From: Oceanimonas doudoroffii
Lineage (GTDB): Bacteria; Pseudomonadota; Gammaproteobacteria; Enterobacterales; Aeromonadaceae
Reading direction: 5' to 3'
Length of the DNA stretch: 64,000 nt
NCBI RefSeq assembly: GCF_002242685.1
Contig: NZ_NBIM01000001.1
Span: 744,001-808,000, forward strand
Positions 9,106-18,368 of the stretch are shown in pieces. Both the position numbers and the translations under genes were made by a program. The notes under the pieces were generated by a model, which saw nothing but the letters and a program-made list of their open reading frames with translations, made no database searches and had not been told where the DNA came from. The first letter of the stretch is position 1; the number at the start of each line of letters is the position of its first letter.

Positions 9106-12039
9106 ATGAAAAGAATGTTGATTAACGCAACCCAGGAAGAGGAGTTGCGCGTTGCCCTGGTGGACGGGCAAAGGCTGTATGATCTCGATATTGAAAGCCC
9201 CGGCCACGAGCAGAAAAAAGCCAACATCTACAAAGGCAAAATCACTCGGGTCGAACCCAGTCTGGAAGCCGCCTTTGTTGACTACGGCGCCGAACGCCAC
9301 GGCTTTCTGCCCCTCAAGGAAATCGCCCGCAACTATTTTCCCTCCGGTTACACCTATCAGGGCCGCCCCAATATCAAGGAAGTGGTCAAGGAAGGTCAGG
9401 AAGTCATCGTCCAGATCGACAAGGAAGAACGTGGCAACAAGGGCGCAGCCCTCACCACCTTTATCAGCCTGGCCGGCTCCTACCTGGTACTGATGCCCAA
9501 CAACCCCCGCGCCGGTGGCATCTCCCGCCGCATCGAGGGTGACGAACGTACCGAACTGAAGGAAGCCCTGTCCCGCCTCAAACTGCCCGACGGCATGGGC
9601 CTGATTGTGCGCACCGCCGGTGTGGGCAAGTCCGGCGAAGAGCTGGAGTGGGATTTGAACGTACTCAAAACCCACTGGACCACCATTCAGGAGGCTGCAG
9701 AAAGCCGCCCCGCTCCTTTCCTGATCCATCAGGAGAGCAACGTGATTGTGCGCGCCATTCGCGACTACCTGCGCCGGGACATCGGCGAGATCCTGATCGA
9801 CAACCCCACCGTGTTTGAACGTGCCAAACAGCACATTCAGCTGGTACGTCCCGACTTTATCAACCGGGTCAAGCTGTATGAGGGCGACGTGCCCATGTTC
9901 AGCCACTACCAGATTGAGAGCCAGATCGAGTCGGCCTTTCAGCGGGAAGTACGCCTGCCCTCCGGCGGCAGCATTGTCATCGATCCCACCGAAGCACTGA
10001 CTTCCATCGACATCAACTCCGCCCGCGCCACCAAGGGCGGCGACATTGAAGAAACCGCGCTGCAGACCAACCTGGAAGCGGCCGAGGAAATTGCCCGTCA
10101 GCTGCGCCTGCGCGACCTGGGCGGCCTGGTGGTCATCGACTTTATCGACATGACCCCGGTGCGCCACCAGCGCGAAGTGGAAAACCGCCTGCGCGACGCC
10201 GTACGCCAGGACCGTGCCCGCATTCAGCTGGGCCGTATCTCCCGCTTCGGCCTGCTGGAAATGTCCCGTCAGCGCCTTCGTCCGTCTCTGGGCGAGTCCA
10301 GCACCCATGTGTGCCCTCGCTGTCTGGGTCAGGGCACTATTCGTGACAACGAATCCCTCGCCCTCGCCATTCTGCGCCTGATCGAGGAAGAAGCCCTCAA
10401 GGACAACACCGGGCAGATCCACGCCCAGGTGCCGGTGGACGTGGCCGCCTACCTGCTCAACGAAAAGCGCAAGTCCATTGCCAACCTGGAGAACCGCTAC
10501 AAGGTCGACATCTTCATCATTCCCAACGAGCAGCTGGAAACGCCGCACTTCGACGTGACCCGAGTACGCAGCAGCGACGTGGAAGAGGTCACCAGTTTTG
10601 AGCTGAAGACCGAGGTGGAGCAGCCGGTTTACCAGCCCCGCCAGCATCAGGCCAAGCCCAAGAGCGAACAGCCGGCCCTGCAGGGCTTTTCTGCCCCGGC
10701 CCCGGCACCGGTGGCACCCAGCCGTCCCGAGCCGCAGCAAGCCCAGCCTCAGGTTCGTCAGCCCGGTCTTCTGAGCCGCCTGTTCTGTACCATTGCCGGC
10801 TGGTTCAAGGCCCCGGAGCAGGCCGAAACCACCGCGTCTGAGCCGGCCCCGGCCAAGCCCGAGCGTGGCAACCGCAACCAGCGTTCCGGCGAACGTCGGG
10901 ATCGCCGCGAACGTGGCGATCGCCGCTCCAACAACCGTAATCGCAAGCCCCGCGACGAAGAGCGCAGCCAGAAGCCGGCCCCGGCCGCCGCTACTCAGGA
11001 GAGCAGTGAGCAGAAGCCTGAGCGCCCGCGTCGTGAGCGTCGCAAGCCCCGTCGCGAGCAGCAACAACCCGAGCGCGCCGCCCGCCAGCAGCAGGAGCAA
11101 TCCCAGCCGGTCCGCGAGGTTGAAACGCCCCGCCCCGCCGAGGTGACCACCCAGCCGGAAGCCCAAAAAGAGCAGGCTCGCGAACAGGCCGTGGCCGAGC
11201 GCCGCCAGCGTCGTCAGCTGCGTAAAAAGGTGCGCCTGGACAGCGAAGGCCGCCCTCAGGAGCAGGCTACCGCCCCGGCAGAAAGCCAGGCTACCGAACA
11301 GGCCGAGGCCCCGACGCGCAAGGAGCAGCCCCGTACTCACCAGCGTGCCCCCAAGCGCAAGCGCATCAATGAAGACAGCCGTCGTCAGCGTCGTGAGGAA
11401 AGCATTGCGGCCCTGATCGCCGAGCAAGGCGCCGAAAAGTGGGTGGCCACCGAGCCGCAGCCCGAAGCCAAGCCTAAGCAGCCGGAAATGGCCGTTGAAG
11501 CCAAGGCAGAGGAGCCCAAGCAGCCGGAAGTGACCGTTGCAGCCAAGGCCGAGGAGCCCAAACAGCCGGAAGTGGCCGTAGCAACCACAGCCGAGGAGCC
11601 CAAGCAGCCGGAAGTGGCCGTAGAAACCACAGCCGAGGAGCCCAAGCAGCCGGAAGTGGCCGTAGAAACCACAGCCGAGGAGCCCAAGCAGCCGGAAGTG
11701 GCCGTAGCAACCACAGCCGAGGAGCCCAAACAGCCGGAAGTGGCCGTTGCAGCCAAGGCCGAGGAGCCCAAGCAACCGGAAGTGGCCGTTGCAGCCAAGG
11801 CCGAGGAGCCCAAACAGCCGGAAGTGGTTGCCAAAGCCCAACCCGAGGCCGCTGCCGGCCGTTACCTTGCCGCCCGCAAGGCATCAGCCCCCATGGCCAA
11901 GCCTGAGGTCGTGGAAGCCGTGCCCTATGTGAAACCGGACTACCCGCCCCTGGTGCGCCAGCCGATCGCCACCAGCGGCCGTCAGGGAGGCTCCGTCAAC
12001 GCCCGCAACCAGGCCTCGGCTCCCATGGCCAAGCCCTGA
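9106..12039 (+). CDS. rne: Ribonuclease E
   Basis: 977-residue endoribonuclease and degradosome scaffold. Residues 1-510 are the catalytic half: the S1 domain (about 35-125), the 5'-sensor, the DNase-like domain with [12 protein letters not shown], and the Zn-link [10 protein letters not shown]. Residues 554-570 ([16 protein letters not shown]) form an amphipathic helix at the position of the E. coli membrane-targeting segment. An Arg-rich RNA-binding stretch covers about 590-700. A tandem 14-residue repeat array covers about 801-912, and the C-terminus contains ASAPMAKP twice, where a PNPase-binding microdomain is expected. Followed by a strong terminator. The long reverse-strand reading frame opposite is an artefact of the Pro/Ala/Glu-rich tail. 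Confidence 0.97.
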   Translation: MKRMLINATQEEELRVALVDGQRLYDLDIESPGHEQKKANIYKGKITRVEPSLEAAFVDYGAERHGFLPLKEIARNYFPSGYTYQGRPNIKEVVKEGQEVIVQIDKEERGNKGAALTTFISLAGSYLVLMPNNPRAGGISRRIEGDERTELKEALSRLKLPDGMGLIVRTAGVGKSGEELEWDLNVLKTHWTTIQEAAESRPAPFLIHQESNVIVRAIRDYLRRDIGEILIDNPTVFERAKQHIQLVRPDFINRVKLYEGDVPMFSHYQIESQIESAFQREVRLPSGGSIVIDPTEALTSIDINSARATKGGDIEETALQTNLEAAEEIARQLRLRDLGGLVVIDFIDMTPVRHQREVENRLRDAVRQDRARIQLGRISRFGLLEMSRQRLRPSLGESSTHVCPRCLGQGTIRDNESLALAILRLIEEEALKDNTGQIHAQVPVDVAAYLLNEKRKSIANLENRYKVDIFIIPNEQLETPHFDVTRVRSSDVEEVTSFELKTEVEQPVYQPRQHQAKPKSEQPALQGFSAPAPAPVAPSRPEPQQAQPQVRQPGLLSRLFCTIAGWFKAPEQAETTASEPAPAKPERGNRNQRSGERRDRRERGDRRSNNRNRKPRDEERSQKPAPAAATQESSEQKPERPRRERRKPRREQQQPERAARQQQEQSQPVREVETPRPAEVTTQPEAQKEQAREQAVAERRQRRQLRKKVRLDSEGRPQEQATAPAESQATEQAEAPTRKEQPRTHQRAPKRKRINEDSRRQRREESIAALIAEQGAEKWVATEPQPEAKPKQPEMAVEAKAEEPKQPEVTVAAKAEEPKQPEVAVATTAEEPKQPEVAVETTAEEPKQPEVAVETTAEEPKQPEVAVATTAEEPKQPEVAVAAKAEEPKQPEVAVAAKAEEPKQPEVVAKAQPEAAAGRYLAARKASAPMAKPEVVEAVPYVKPDYPPLVRQPIATSGRQGGSVNARNQASAPMAKP
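11506..11841 (+). repeat. Eight 42-bp tandem repeats within rne
   Basis: Eight consecutive in-frame units of 42 bases encode AEEPKQPEV followed by a variable tail (TVAAK, AVATT, AVETT or AVAAK). Units 3 and 4 encode identical residues, suggesting recent expansion. A partial ninth unit ([11 protein letters not shown]) precedes them. All lie in the unstructured scaffold half of RNase E, so length change would keep the frame. Confidence 0.95.
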
Positions 12040-12054
12040 TTACGGCGCTAACGT

Positions 12055-12080
12055 AAAAAGGCTCCTTCGGGAGCCTTTTT
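12055..12080 (+). terminator. Rho-independent terminator of rne
   Basis: Stem AAAAAGGCTCC / GGAGCCTTTTT closed by a TTCG tetraloop, 16 bases after the rne stop, with a T-run on the 3' side. The A-run on the 5' side means it can also end transcripts of the converging phosphatase gene. Confidence 0.95.
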
Positions 12081-12109
12081 TATTGCATCACTTAACGCCG
12101 CAGCTTGGC

Positions 12110-12598
12110 CTACGGCACCCGCAACGTCTTCAATACCCCGTCACACGCCGCTTCCACCAGATCCAGCACATGCTCAAAGCCCTGTTCACCGCCATAGTAG
12201 GGGTCCGGAACTTCCTGCTCGGGGCCGTTCGCATAGCTCAGCAGCAGTTTCACCTTGTGTTGGTGCTCCGGCGGACATAGCCGCAATAGATCTTCCAGGT
12301 TACTGCGATCCGCCGCCAACACCAGGTCAAAACGGGCAAAATCGTCCACCGTCACCTGGCGAGCCCGCATGCCGGAAAAATCATAGCCCCTCGCCTCTCC
12401 CGCCGCCCGGGCTCGAGCATCGGGTCCGGAGCCGGCGTGGTAGCCGATGGTACCCGCCGAATCGATGGTGAGATTCAGTCCGGCTTGGGTCGCCTTGTGA
12501 CGAAACACCGCCTCGGCGGTGGGTGAGCGGCAAATATTGCCCATGCATATCATAAGAACACTAAATTTTTCTTTATATCTCAGATGATTGTCAGCCAT
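12110..12598 (-). CDS. Low-molecular-weight protein-tyrosine phosphatase
   Basis: 162-residue cytoplasmic LMW-PTP. The P-loop CMGNICRS (about residues 18-25) has the C-x5-R signature, and the general-acid Asp is in the VPDPYYGG motif (about 124-131). The start at 12598 gives about ten extra residues before the usual N-terminus; the family also tolerates a start nearer the P-loop. No tyrosine kinase or capsule genes are adjacent, so it is the stand-alone housekeeping type. Converges on rne. Confidence 0.93.
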   Translation of the reverse strand: MADNHLRYKEKFSVLMICMGNICRSPTAEAVFRHKATQAGLNLTIDSAGTIGYHAGSGPDARARAAGEARGYDFSGMRARQVTVDDFARFDLVLAADRSNLEDLLRLCPPEHQHKVKLLLSYANGPEQEVPDPYYGGEQGFEHVLDLVEAACDGVLKTLRVP

Positions 12599-13106
12599 TT
12601 AGCACTTTTCCTTGAAGTTTGCTAACAAAGATAACTTCCTAAATCTCTGTGATTTACTAAAGGACGCTGTTTCCTAAATCATGAACTAGCTGCCTCAACT
12701 ATGACCTGAGCACCTGTAATGGACTCAGGAACGGGCATTCTGGCGTAAGCTCCATTAGGCGATAACCCACAACCATCAATGCCACAGTACGGAAGCCCTG
12801 CTGCAGCGAGTCAGGTACTTTAATAAGCACGATCTCACCATGTGCTGGGGGGGTTATGGAATGAATGGCCAAAATTTAGAGCACCATCCGGATCAGTTAT
12901 TCACTCATAGCCTCTCAAATAAAACTACCAGTCTTCAGCTCGAAGTCCGTCACTGTCTTCAACTTGGTAATATGATACCGTCGCTCGTCAGCTGTGCGAA
13001 GAGAGTACTCACGCTCGCCCAAACGAGAATGACAACCTCCTTGTACGGGTATAAATATTATGTTCTCCCGGTCACAGAAGCTGCCTATCCATAAACTGAG
13101 GCTCAA
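12599..13106. other. Gene-poor interval before pcaQ
   Basis: About 500 bases. Open frames of 75-84 codons exist on both strands but lack good ribosome-binding sites and show no family motif. It presumably contains the pcaQ promoter. A reverse-strand stretch around 12720-12840 reads with some nitroreductase-like flavour, but it is too short and interrupted to call. Confidence 0.4.
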
Positions 13107-14036
13107 ATGATAGAGAATCGGATCAAGTTCCGTCACTTGCAATGCTTTATTGAAGTTGCCCGCCAGAACAGCGTCAGCCGAGCTGCCGATGTCCTGTCGC
13201 TGACCCAGCCTGCCGTATCCAAGAAGCTGAAAGAGCTGGAAGACATGCTGGAAGTACAGCTGCTGAAGCGTAGCAAGAAAGGGGTTGAGCTCACCCAGTT
13301 TGGCGAGGTGTTTCTCAGGTACGCTGGGGCCAGCATGACTGCCCTGCGCGAGGGCACCGAATGCATAGTGCAGGCGCAGCTGAAAGGAAAAATGCGGCTC
13401 AGCATTGGCGTGCTACCCACCGTCGCCGCCAGCGTATTACCCAAGGCCGTCATGCATTTCCGCACTTCGGGAATGGATATCACCCTCAACCTTGTCTCCG
13501 GCCCCAATACCCTGCTGCTGGGCCAATTGCGGGTCGGTGAGCTCGATTTAGTGGTCGGCAGACTGGCCGAACCGGAGCTGATGACAGGACTGTCGTTCCA
13601 GCATCTTTATTCGGAACGTATTACCTTTGTGGTCCGCCCCGGCCACCCCCTGCTGGCAAGCAACCCCTTCAATATCCGCGATATCCGCCACTTCAACGTG
13701 CTCTTTCCCACCAAGGAGTCCATTATTGCCGTCTCGGCCGAGCGCTTCCTGATCTCCCGGGGCGTGGGTCTGTCACCAGATCGCATTGAAACCATCTCGG
13801 ACTCCTTCAGTAAGGAATATATTCGCCAGAGCGATGCCATCTGGATCATTTCCCGAGGCGTGGTGGCCAGGGAAATAGAGGAAGGCGAGCTAATGGAGCT
13901 GCCGCTGGACACTCGGGAAACCCTGGGACCAGTTGGCCTGACCGTTAGGGCCGATACCATTCCCTCCCCGGCACTTCAGCTATTTATGAACAGTGTGCGC
14001 CACGCAGCGGAAGCCATCGGCGAAAAAGGACACTGA
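13107..14036 (+). CDS. pcaQ: LysR-type regulator, PcaQ-like
   Basis: 309-residue LysR protein. The N-terminal winged HTH covers residues about 8-65 (IKFRHLQCFIEVARQNSVSR, then LTQPAVSKKLKELE), followed by a periplasmic-binding-like effector domain. The start MIENRIKFRHLQ and the segments YSERITFVVRPGHPLL and LGQLRVGELDLVVGRLAEPE are those of PcaQ, which senses beta-carboxymuconate and activates the pcaDCHGB genes in rhizobia. The pca operon lies 6.6 kb downstream, with the pch operon between. No pca gene is immediately divergent from it, which is less usual. Confidence 0.85.
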   Translation: MIENRIKFRHLQCFIEVARQNSVSRAADVLSLTQPAVSKKLKELEDMLEVQLLKRSKKGVELTQFGEVFLRYAGASMTALREGTECIVQAQLKGKMRLSIGVLPTVAASVLPKAVMHFRTSGMDITLNLVSGPNTLLLGQLRVGELDLVVGRLAEPELMTGLSFQHLYSERITFVVRPGHPLLASNPFNIRDIRHFNVLFPTKESIIAVSAERFLISRGVGLSPDRIETISDSFSKEYIRQSDAIWIISRGVVAREIEEGELMELPLDTRETLGPVGLTVRADTIPSPALQLFMNSVRHAAEAIGEKGH

Positions 14037-14048
14037 GGAGCTGCCCCG

Positions 14049-14592
14049 TCAGCCTCTGGTCACCGGCAGGGCCAGAATGCCGTCAATCCCCTGATAAGGG
14101 TTGCGCTCCATCGAAAAACAGCTATTAGAGTGCTCGGTAATGGCCTCCACTATGGTCAGGCCCAGCCCCTGGCCCTTGAGCGATAACGAGGGAGCATTTT
14201 TCCCGCCGCTCGTCCCCCGGCCAAAGTCCCGCATCCGGAATGCGGCCCGGTTGGCGGTGACCGCCAGACTCAGCTCCACCAGCTGGCCGGCCGAGTATAG
14301 CGCAGGGCATTGTCGACCAGGTTACGCAGGGCCTCGGGGATCGCCAGCCACGTTTCCGTACCGGATAGGCTCAGGCGCAGTCACTGCCGCGCGGCTTCCG
14401 GCAAATCCGCCAGCGCCTCGCTCACCACGTCTCCGATCAGGCTATGAGGCTGGCCAGCTTGCCGGCCACCTGCAGGTGTGTCTTGATGCCGGTGAGCGGG
14501 GTGCGAAACTCGTGGGCGGCCTGGCTGGCAAAACGCTGCTCCCGCCGCACCGTGCCGGCGGTGCGCCGCAACAGCTGGTTAAGGATCGACAT
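14049..14592 (-). pseudogene. Sensor histidine kinase remnant (QseC-like)
   Basis: Pieces of one kinase occur in different minus-strand frames. Residues NQLLRRTAGTVRREQRFASQ and the H-box HEFRTPLTGIKTHLQVA are read upstream; after a deletion and stop codons, LRNLVDNALRY (N box) appears in another frame, and a further shift near 14295 restores GQLVELSLAVT through the G2 box GQGLGLTIVEAITEHS to the C-terminus. Sensor, HAMP and about half of the catalytic core are missing. Clearly decayed; it lies directly after pcaQ. Confidence 0.85.
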
Positions 14593-14685
14593 GGTGCAGG
14601 GCCTGCCCCGTCCCGATATGATGGCGGAGGTAATGGGTGGTCCCAAGCCCGAACAACTTGAACGGGCCGTTGACCAGAGCCAGGA

Positions 14686-14955
14686 GGTTTATATGAAGCA
14701 AAAGAGGACGCCCTGCAACGGGGCCGGGCCAATGTCCGCAACCTATTGTGCCCGCTGCCCGACGCCGAAATTGAGCTGGTGGTCAACGGACCGGCCATCG
14801 GTGCGCCCCTGACCATCGAGGATGATCAAATCCGCGCCCGTCTGGTGCAGTGTCAGAACAGACTGACGCCCCGGCGGAACTCAGCCGGGTGCCGGCGGTG
14901 ATCCGGCACCTAGTGCAGCGCCAACAACAGGGCTGGAGCTATTTCACGCCTGAGT
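14686..14955 (+). pseudogene. DsrE-family protein remnant
   Basis: The plus-strand frame from 14686 reads GLYEAKEDALQRGRANVRNL, then LPDAEIELVVNGPAIGAPL, typical of small DsrE/DsrF-like proteins. It stops at about 14900, but the characteristic C-terminus VPAVIRHLVQRQQQGWSYFT continues in another frame, and the central Cys-containing segment is missing. A frameshift plus internal deletion is the simplest explanation. No start codon with a ribosome site was found. Confidence 0.75.
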
Positions 14956-15016
14956 GCACCCAACGAAGGAACAGGGCGCTATGCGTCCTGTTTATGTAAT
15001 ACCAACATAAAGCGGC

Positions 15017-15997
15017 TTATTCGTAGATATCCAGATCCTGGGCCAGTACAAATTTGCCATCGTAGTGCTTGGCCAGCTCTGCCACCATGTCTTCATCTGT
15101 GCTGCCGAAGAACAGCGGGTGGTTCATCACCAGCAGGCCGGGCTTGACCTCCCTGGCGATCTCGGCCAGCTGACTAGTGCTGGTATGGGCATGATACATG
15201 TACTTCTGCCAGTCTTCCGGCATGCGGGAGATGGCGCCCTCGTGCATCACTTCGTGGATCAGAATGTCGGCGCCGCGGAAGTGCTCGTAGTTGACTTCAT
15301 CCTTACGGGTATCACCGCTGATCACTATGGTCTTGGTGGGAGTTTCCACCCGGTAACCGAACGACATGTCCGCATCCCAGCTGCCGTGGGGCACCCGGAA
15401 CGCCTTGATGGTGACCTTGTCATCCTGGTGCACGATCTGGGTTTCGCTGATCTCGGTCACTTCACCCTTGTAACCATCGGCATTGGCCGGCTGGGTGCCA
15501 TACAGACGATGGTCGATATCATCCTGGAAGGCTTTCAGGGTGTTGTCGACCAGGCCTCGGGTGCCTTTGGGGCCGATCACCTGCAGGGGCTGATCCCGGC
15601 CCAGCACCCAGGGCCGCAGCAGCAGCTCGGGCAGGCCCAGCACATGGTCGGAATCGAGATGGGTAATAAATACCTTGTTCAGGCCACCATACATGGAGTC
15701 ATTGGTGAACATCACGTCCTGAGGCATAAAGTCCTTGCCGGACAGCGCCTTGAGGTTGCGCACAAAACCGGGGCCGGCATCAAACAGGTACATTTCCTTG
15801 TCAACCACCACCAGAATTGCCTGGCCGGCGCGCTTGTGCTGCAGGGTGGGAGTACCGGTGCCCAGCATCACCACGTGGGTCTGGCTTTGCTCCTTGACCT
15901 CGGCGGTGGTGGCAGGCTGGTCCTCGGCCAGGACGACGGAGGGGGCCAGACCGGCCAAGGCCAGGGCCATAAACAGGGGCTTGAGGGTTCCTTTCAT
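15017..15997 (-). CDS. Exported metallo-beta-lactamase-fold hydrolase, RNase Z/arylsulfatase-like
   Basis: 326 residues with a Sec signal peptide (residues 1-24, cleavage near VVLA-ED). The MBL domain opens with HVVMLGTGTP. The metal motif reads THLDSDHVLGL, so the usual second His of HxHxDH is Asp here; further ligands are expected at VPHGSW, SGDT and MNHPLF. Family relatives include RNase Z-like enzymes and the periplasmic MBL arylsulfatase AtsA, which is of nearly the same length. It is the last gene on the minus strand after pchF (144 bp gap with a hairpin), so it may act on a p-cresol precursor or on a stress product. The specific reaction is unknown. Confidence 0.85.
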   Translation of the reverse strand: MKGTLKPLFMALALAGLAPSVVLAEDQPATTAEVKEQSQTHVVMLGTGTPTLQHKRAGQAILVVVDKEMYLFDAGPGFVRNLKALSGKDFMPQDVMFTNDSMYGGLNKVFITHLDSDHVLGLPELLLRPWVLGRDQPLQVIGPKGTRGLVDNTLKAFQDDIDHRLYGTQPANADGYKGEVTEISETQIVHQDDKVTIKAFRVPHGSWDADMSFGYRVETPTKTIVISGDTRKDEVNYEHFRGADILIHEVMHEGAISRMPEDWQKYMYHAHTSTSQLAEIAREVKPGLLVMNHPLFFGSTDEDMVAELAKHYDGKFVLAQDLDIYE

Positions 15998-16107
15998 CTC
16001 GTTATTCCTTCATTTATTGCACGTACGAGTCCCACTTGGGACACAAAAAAGGCCGGAACAGAGGGGTGCCCGAAAGCGCAGCCCTGCCGTGCCGGCCGAT
16101 CTTGTTC

Positions 16108-16135
16108 CATCAGGGTGCCGGGTGGCACCCTGATG
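16108..16135. repeat. Inverted repeat between pchF and the MBL gene
   Basis: Perfect 12-base arms CATCAGGGTGCC / GGCACCCTGATG with a four-base loop, immediately after the pchF stop. There is no T-run on either side, so it is more likely an mRNA-stability or processing hairpin that lowers MBL expression than a full terminator. Confidence 0.8.
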
Positions 16136-16141
16136 GTCGGC

Positions 16142-17713
16142 TTACCAGTCGTTGAACTTGTCCAGATCGATGCCGGATTTGCCCGGGGCCAGGATATTGT
16201 TTGGATCCAGGGCCTTCTTCAGGGTGTGCTCCAGACGGCGCTTGACCGGACCGTAGCTCTGGGCCACTCGATCCATAAAGCGGGTGTTGACCCGGTACAC
16301 GGCGTAGCCGCGCTTTTCAAACTCGTCGAGCAGCTCGTTGAAGCAGGCGTCGGCACGCTTGGTTTCTTCCGGGTTTGTACGATCATAGAGCACATCGATA
16401 ACATGGTGCATGTCGCGCCAGCCCACAATGAACTCACCCACGTAGTCCAGGCCGTGTTTGTTGAGGATTTCTTTGGCCAGAGCATACTGCTTGTCGCACT
16501 CGCTGCCCCGGGCCTGGCTCACCGGCGCAAACCACATGGAGCCGCCACCCCCGCGCCAGTTGTACAGGCCGAACTCGCGCAAGTTGGGCACGCCGGACAT
16601 CAGTTTGGCCCGGTAGGTAAAGGGCTCGGTGCCGCCGGCCTCTTCCTCGGTGATGATCTTCCCCTTGCCCAGTTGCTTCAGCGCCCCGGTCACGATATTC
16701 CAGTTCACTTCCACCTGCTCGGGGGTGCCGTACAGGGCGCAGTACACGTTCCAGGCCCCCAGGTGCTTGTCTTTCTGGATCTGCTTGAGAATGGCATCCG
16801 GGGTGGCGCCCGGTTCGCTGGTGTAGTCGGAACGACGCACCCCGGCGGTGGAAGCTTCCCACAGTACGCCGGCGATCACCACCGAGTTGGGGATCACCTG
16901 GTTGATACGCAGCGGACGGATAAACTCGACGATCTCGGCGATGTCGGTTTCTTCCTCAAACTGGATCTCAAAGGGCTTGATCACCGGCGGCTTGTGCATC
17001 AGCCAGAAACCCAGCTTGGTACAGATGCCGTAGTTGGCCTGGGTGAACATGCCATCCAGAGTCGGGCCGTAGCCCCACTTGAACACCTGCCAGGCGTTAT
17101 CGCCTTCCACCCCGCCCATGCCGGTGCGATATACCTCACCGTTGGCCAGCACCAGCTCCATGCCGCACTGCATCAGGAAGTGCTCGCCGTAAGGGGTGTA
17201 GCCCACGCCGCGGTCCATGGTGTTGCCCAGGGGGCCGGCAATAGCGGATGGCGCCGAGAACGACAGCATCAGCGGCAGGTTATTTTCCTGGATGTAATCG
17301 TACAACTGCTGGTAGGTCACCCCCGGCTCAACCAGAGCGGTACCCAGCTCGGCGTCCACGTGGATGATCTTGTTCATTTTCTTCAGATCGAGAATGATCT
17401 GGCCGCGATGGTGGGGGGCGGTGCTGCCGTAACCAAAGTTGCGGCCGGTAGACACTGTCCACACCGGGACCTTGTGCTCGTTACAGATTTTGACCACGCC
17501 CTGCACCTGCTCCACCGTGGTGGCTGTGACGGCGGCGGAGGGCGCGTGCTCGGCATCTTCGCTGGGCATCATGATCTTGTTGTAAGGCTTGAGCTGGGCT
17601 TCTTCCACCAGCACATTGTCGTCCCCCAACAGGGCCCGGAACTTCTCGATGGCCTGATGGAACTCACCCTGTTCAACGTCGCGGGGCAATACCTTGTAGT
17701 CTTGTTCACTCAT
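16142..17713 (-). CDS. pchF: 4-cresol dehydrogenase (hydroxylating), flavoprotein subunit
   Basis: 523-residue FAD enzyme of the vanillyl-alcohol oxidase family that oxidises p-cresol to 4-hydroxybenzyl alcohol and then to the aldehyde in the periplasm, passing electrons to PchC. The PP-loop FAD domain includes STGRNFGYGSTAP, followed by DRGVGYTPYGEH. The Tyr in REFGLYNWRGGGG is residue 384, the number of the Tyr that carries covalent FAD in Pseudomonas putida PchF. No own signal peptide is seen, as in known PchF, which is thought to be exported with help from partners. Third downstream gene of pchACXF, 14 bp after pchX. Confidence 0.95.
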   Translation of the reverse strand: MSEQDYKVLPRDVEQGEFHQAIEKFRALLGDDNVLVEEAQLKPYNKIMMPSEDAEHAPSAAVTATTVEQVQGVVKICNEHKVPVWTVSTGRNFGYGSTAPHHRGQIILDLKKMNKIIHVDAELGTALVEPGVTYQQLYDYIQENNLPLMLSFSAPSAIAGPLGNTMDRGVGYTPYGEHFLMQCGMELVLANGEVYRTGMGGVEGDNAWQVFKWGYGPTLDGMFTQANYGICTKLGFWLMHKPPVIKPFEIQFEEETDIAEIVEFIRPLRINQVIPNSVVIAGVLWEASTAGVRRSDYTSEPGATPDAILKQIQKDKHLGAWNVYCALYGTPEQVEVNWNIVTGALKQLGKGKIITEEEAGGTEPFTYRAKLMSGVPNLREFGLYNWRGGGGSMWFAPVSQARGSECDKQYALAKEILNKHGLDYVGEFIVGWRDMHHVIDVLYDRTNPEETKRADACFNELLDEFEKRGYAVYRVNTRFMDRVAQSYGPVKRRLEHTLKKALDPNNILAPGKSGIDLDKFNDW

Positions 17714-17727
17714 GAGATGGGTTTCCT

Positions 17728-18366
17728 TCAGGTCTCAATGGAAAATGAAACATAGTGGCCATGCGGAGCGGCGACCCGGGCCGGCGGCGCGGCGCGCAGG
17801 TAGCGCCGGCCCGGCTCCGGCGAGGCCAGGGCAAAGGCCAGGGCCGGTGCCCACTGGGGGCCGGCGGCCAGGATCTGCTCGCTGAGGGCACTCGGCTGGC
17901 TGCAGCCCTCGGTGAGGGCGGCAAACTGGCCGAGGCAGGCATTGGCGCCAGAACTGACCGACACCCGGTGACGGGACTGACCGCCCTCAGTGACGTGCTG
18001 ACCAGACCAGTGCAGACGGGCGCCGGCGCTGCGAGCCAGGCTCAGGATCAGGGCGCCGCTGGCGTCATCCACCAGACCGATAATCCGCTCACCCCGGGCA
18101 CCGTGCAGCCGCTGCTGCAGCTCGGAAAGAAATTCCATGTCGCTGTCGGTGCGCAGCAAGCTGACGCCCCGGGCAGCGGGATTGGCCTGTACGCCGGCCG
18201 CAAAGGCGGCCTCGGCATCGGCGCCGCTCACCAACATCAGCAGGGGTTTGCCGGCAGGGCTGCCGGCAACCGGACCGGCGCTGGCCAGACCGGCCCGGCC
18301 CAGGGTCAGGCCGGCCAGACCGCCCAGGGCCATGCCCTTGAGAACGGAACGACGTTCAATACTCAT
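17728..18366 (-). CDS. pchX: PchX-like Tat-exported protein of unknown function
   Basis: 212 residues with a twin-arginine signal (IERRSVLKGMALGGLAGLTL, residues 3-22) and an Ala-rich mature part with no catalytic motif that I recognise. It lies between pchC and pchF, 2 bp after pchC, exactly where pchX is found in the P. putida pchACXF cluster. Its role has not been settled there; help with export or assembly of the flavocytochrome is a reasonable inference from position and Tat signal. Two Cys (CLGQ and EGCSQ) occur in the mature part. Confidence 0.8.
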   Translation of the reverse strand: MSIERRSVLKGMALGGLAGLTLGRAGLASAGPVAGSPAGKPLLMLVSGADAEAAFAAGVQANPAARGVSLLRTDSDMEFLSELQQRLHGARGERIIGLVDDASGALILSLARSAGARLHWSGQHVTEGGQSRHRVSVSSGANACLGQFAALTEGCSQPSALSEQILAAGPQWAPALAFALASPEPGRRYLRAAPPARVAAPHGHYVSFSIET

Positions 18367-18368
18367 GC

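Noticed and set aside
9103..11841. 912-codon reverse-strand frame opposite rne
   Set aside because: It is an antisense shadow of the Pro/Ala/Glu-rich RNase E tail and catalytic region; its Gly/Leu-rich product matches no family and the forward gene is certain.
12720..12840. Reverse-strand stretch with nitroreductase-like ending
   Set aside because: Only about 40 residues, interrupted by a stop and without conserved flavin-binding residues; not enough to call a pseudogene.
12915..13142. 75-codon reverse-strand frame before pcaQ
   Set aside because: No ribosome-binding site, overlaps the pcaQ start and shows no recognisable family.
15065..17755. 896-codon plus-strand frame across the MBL and pchF genes
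   Set aside because: Opposite-strand artefact of high GC content; both minus-strand genes have full family motifs.
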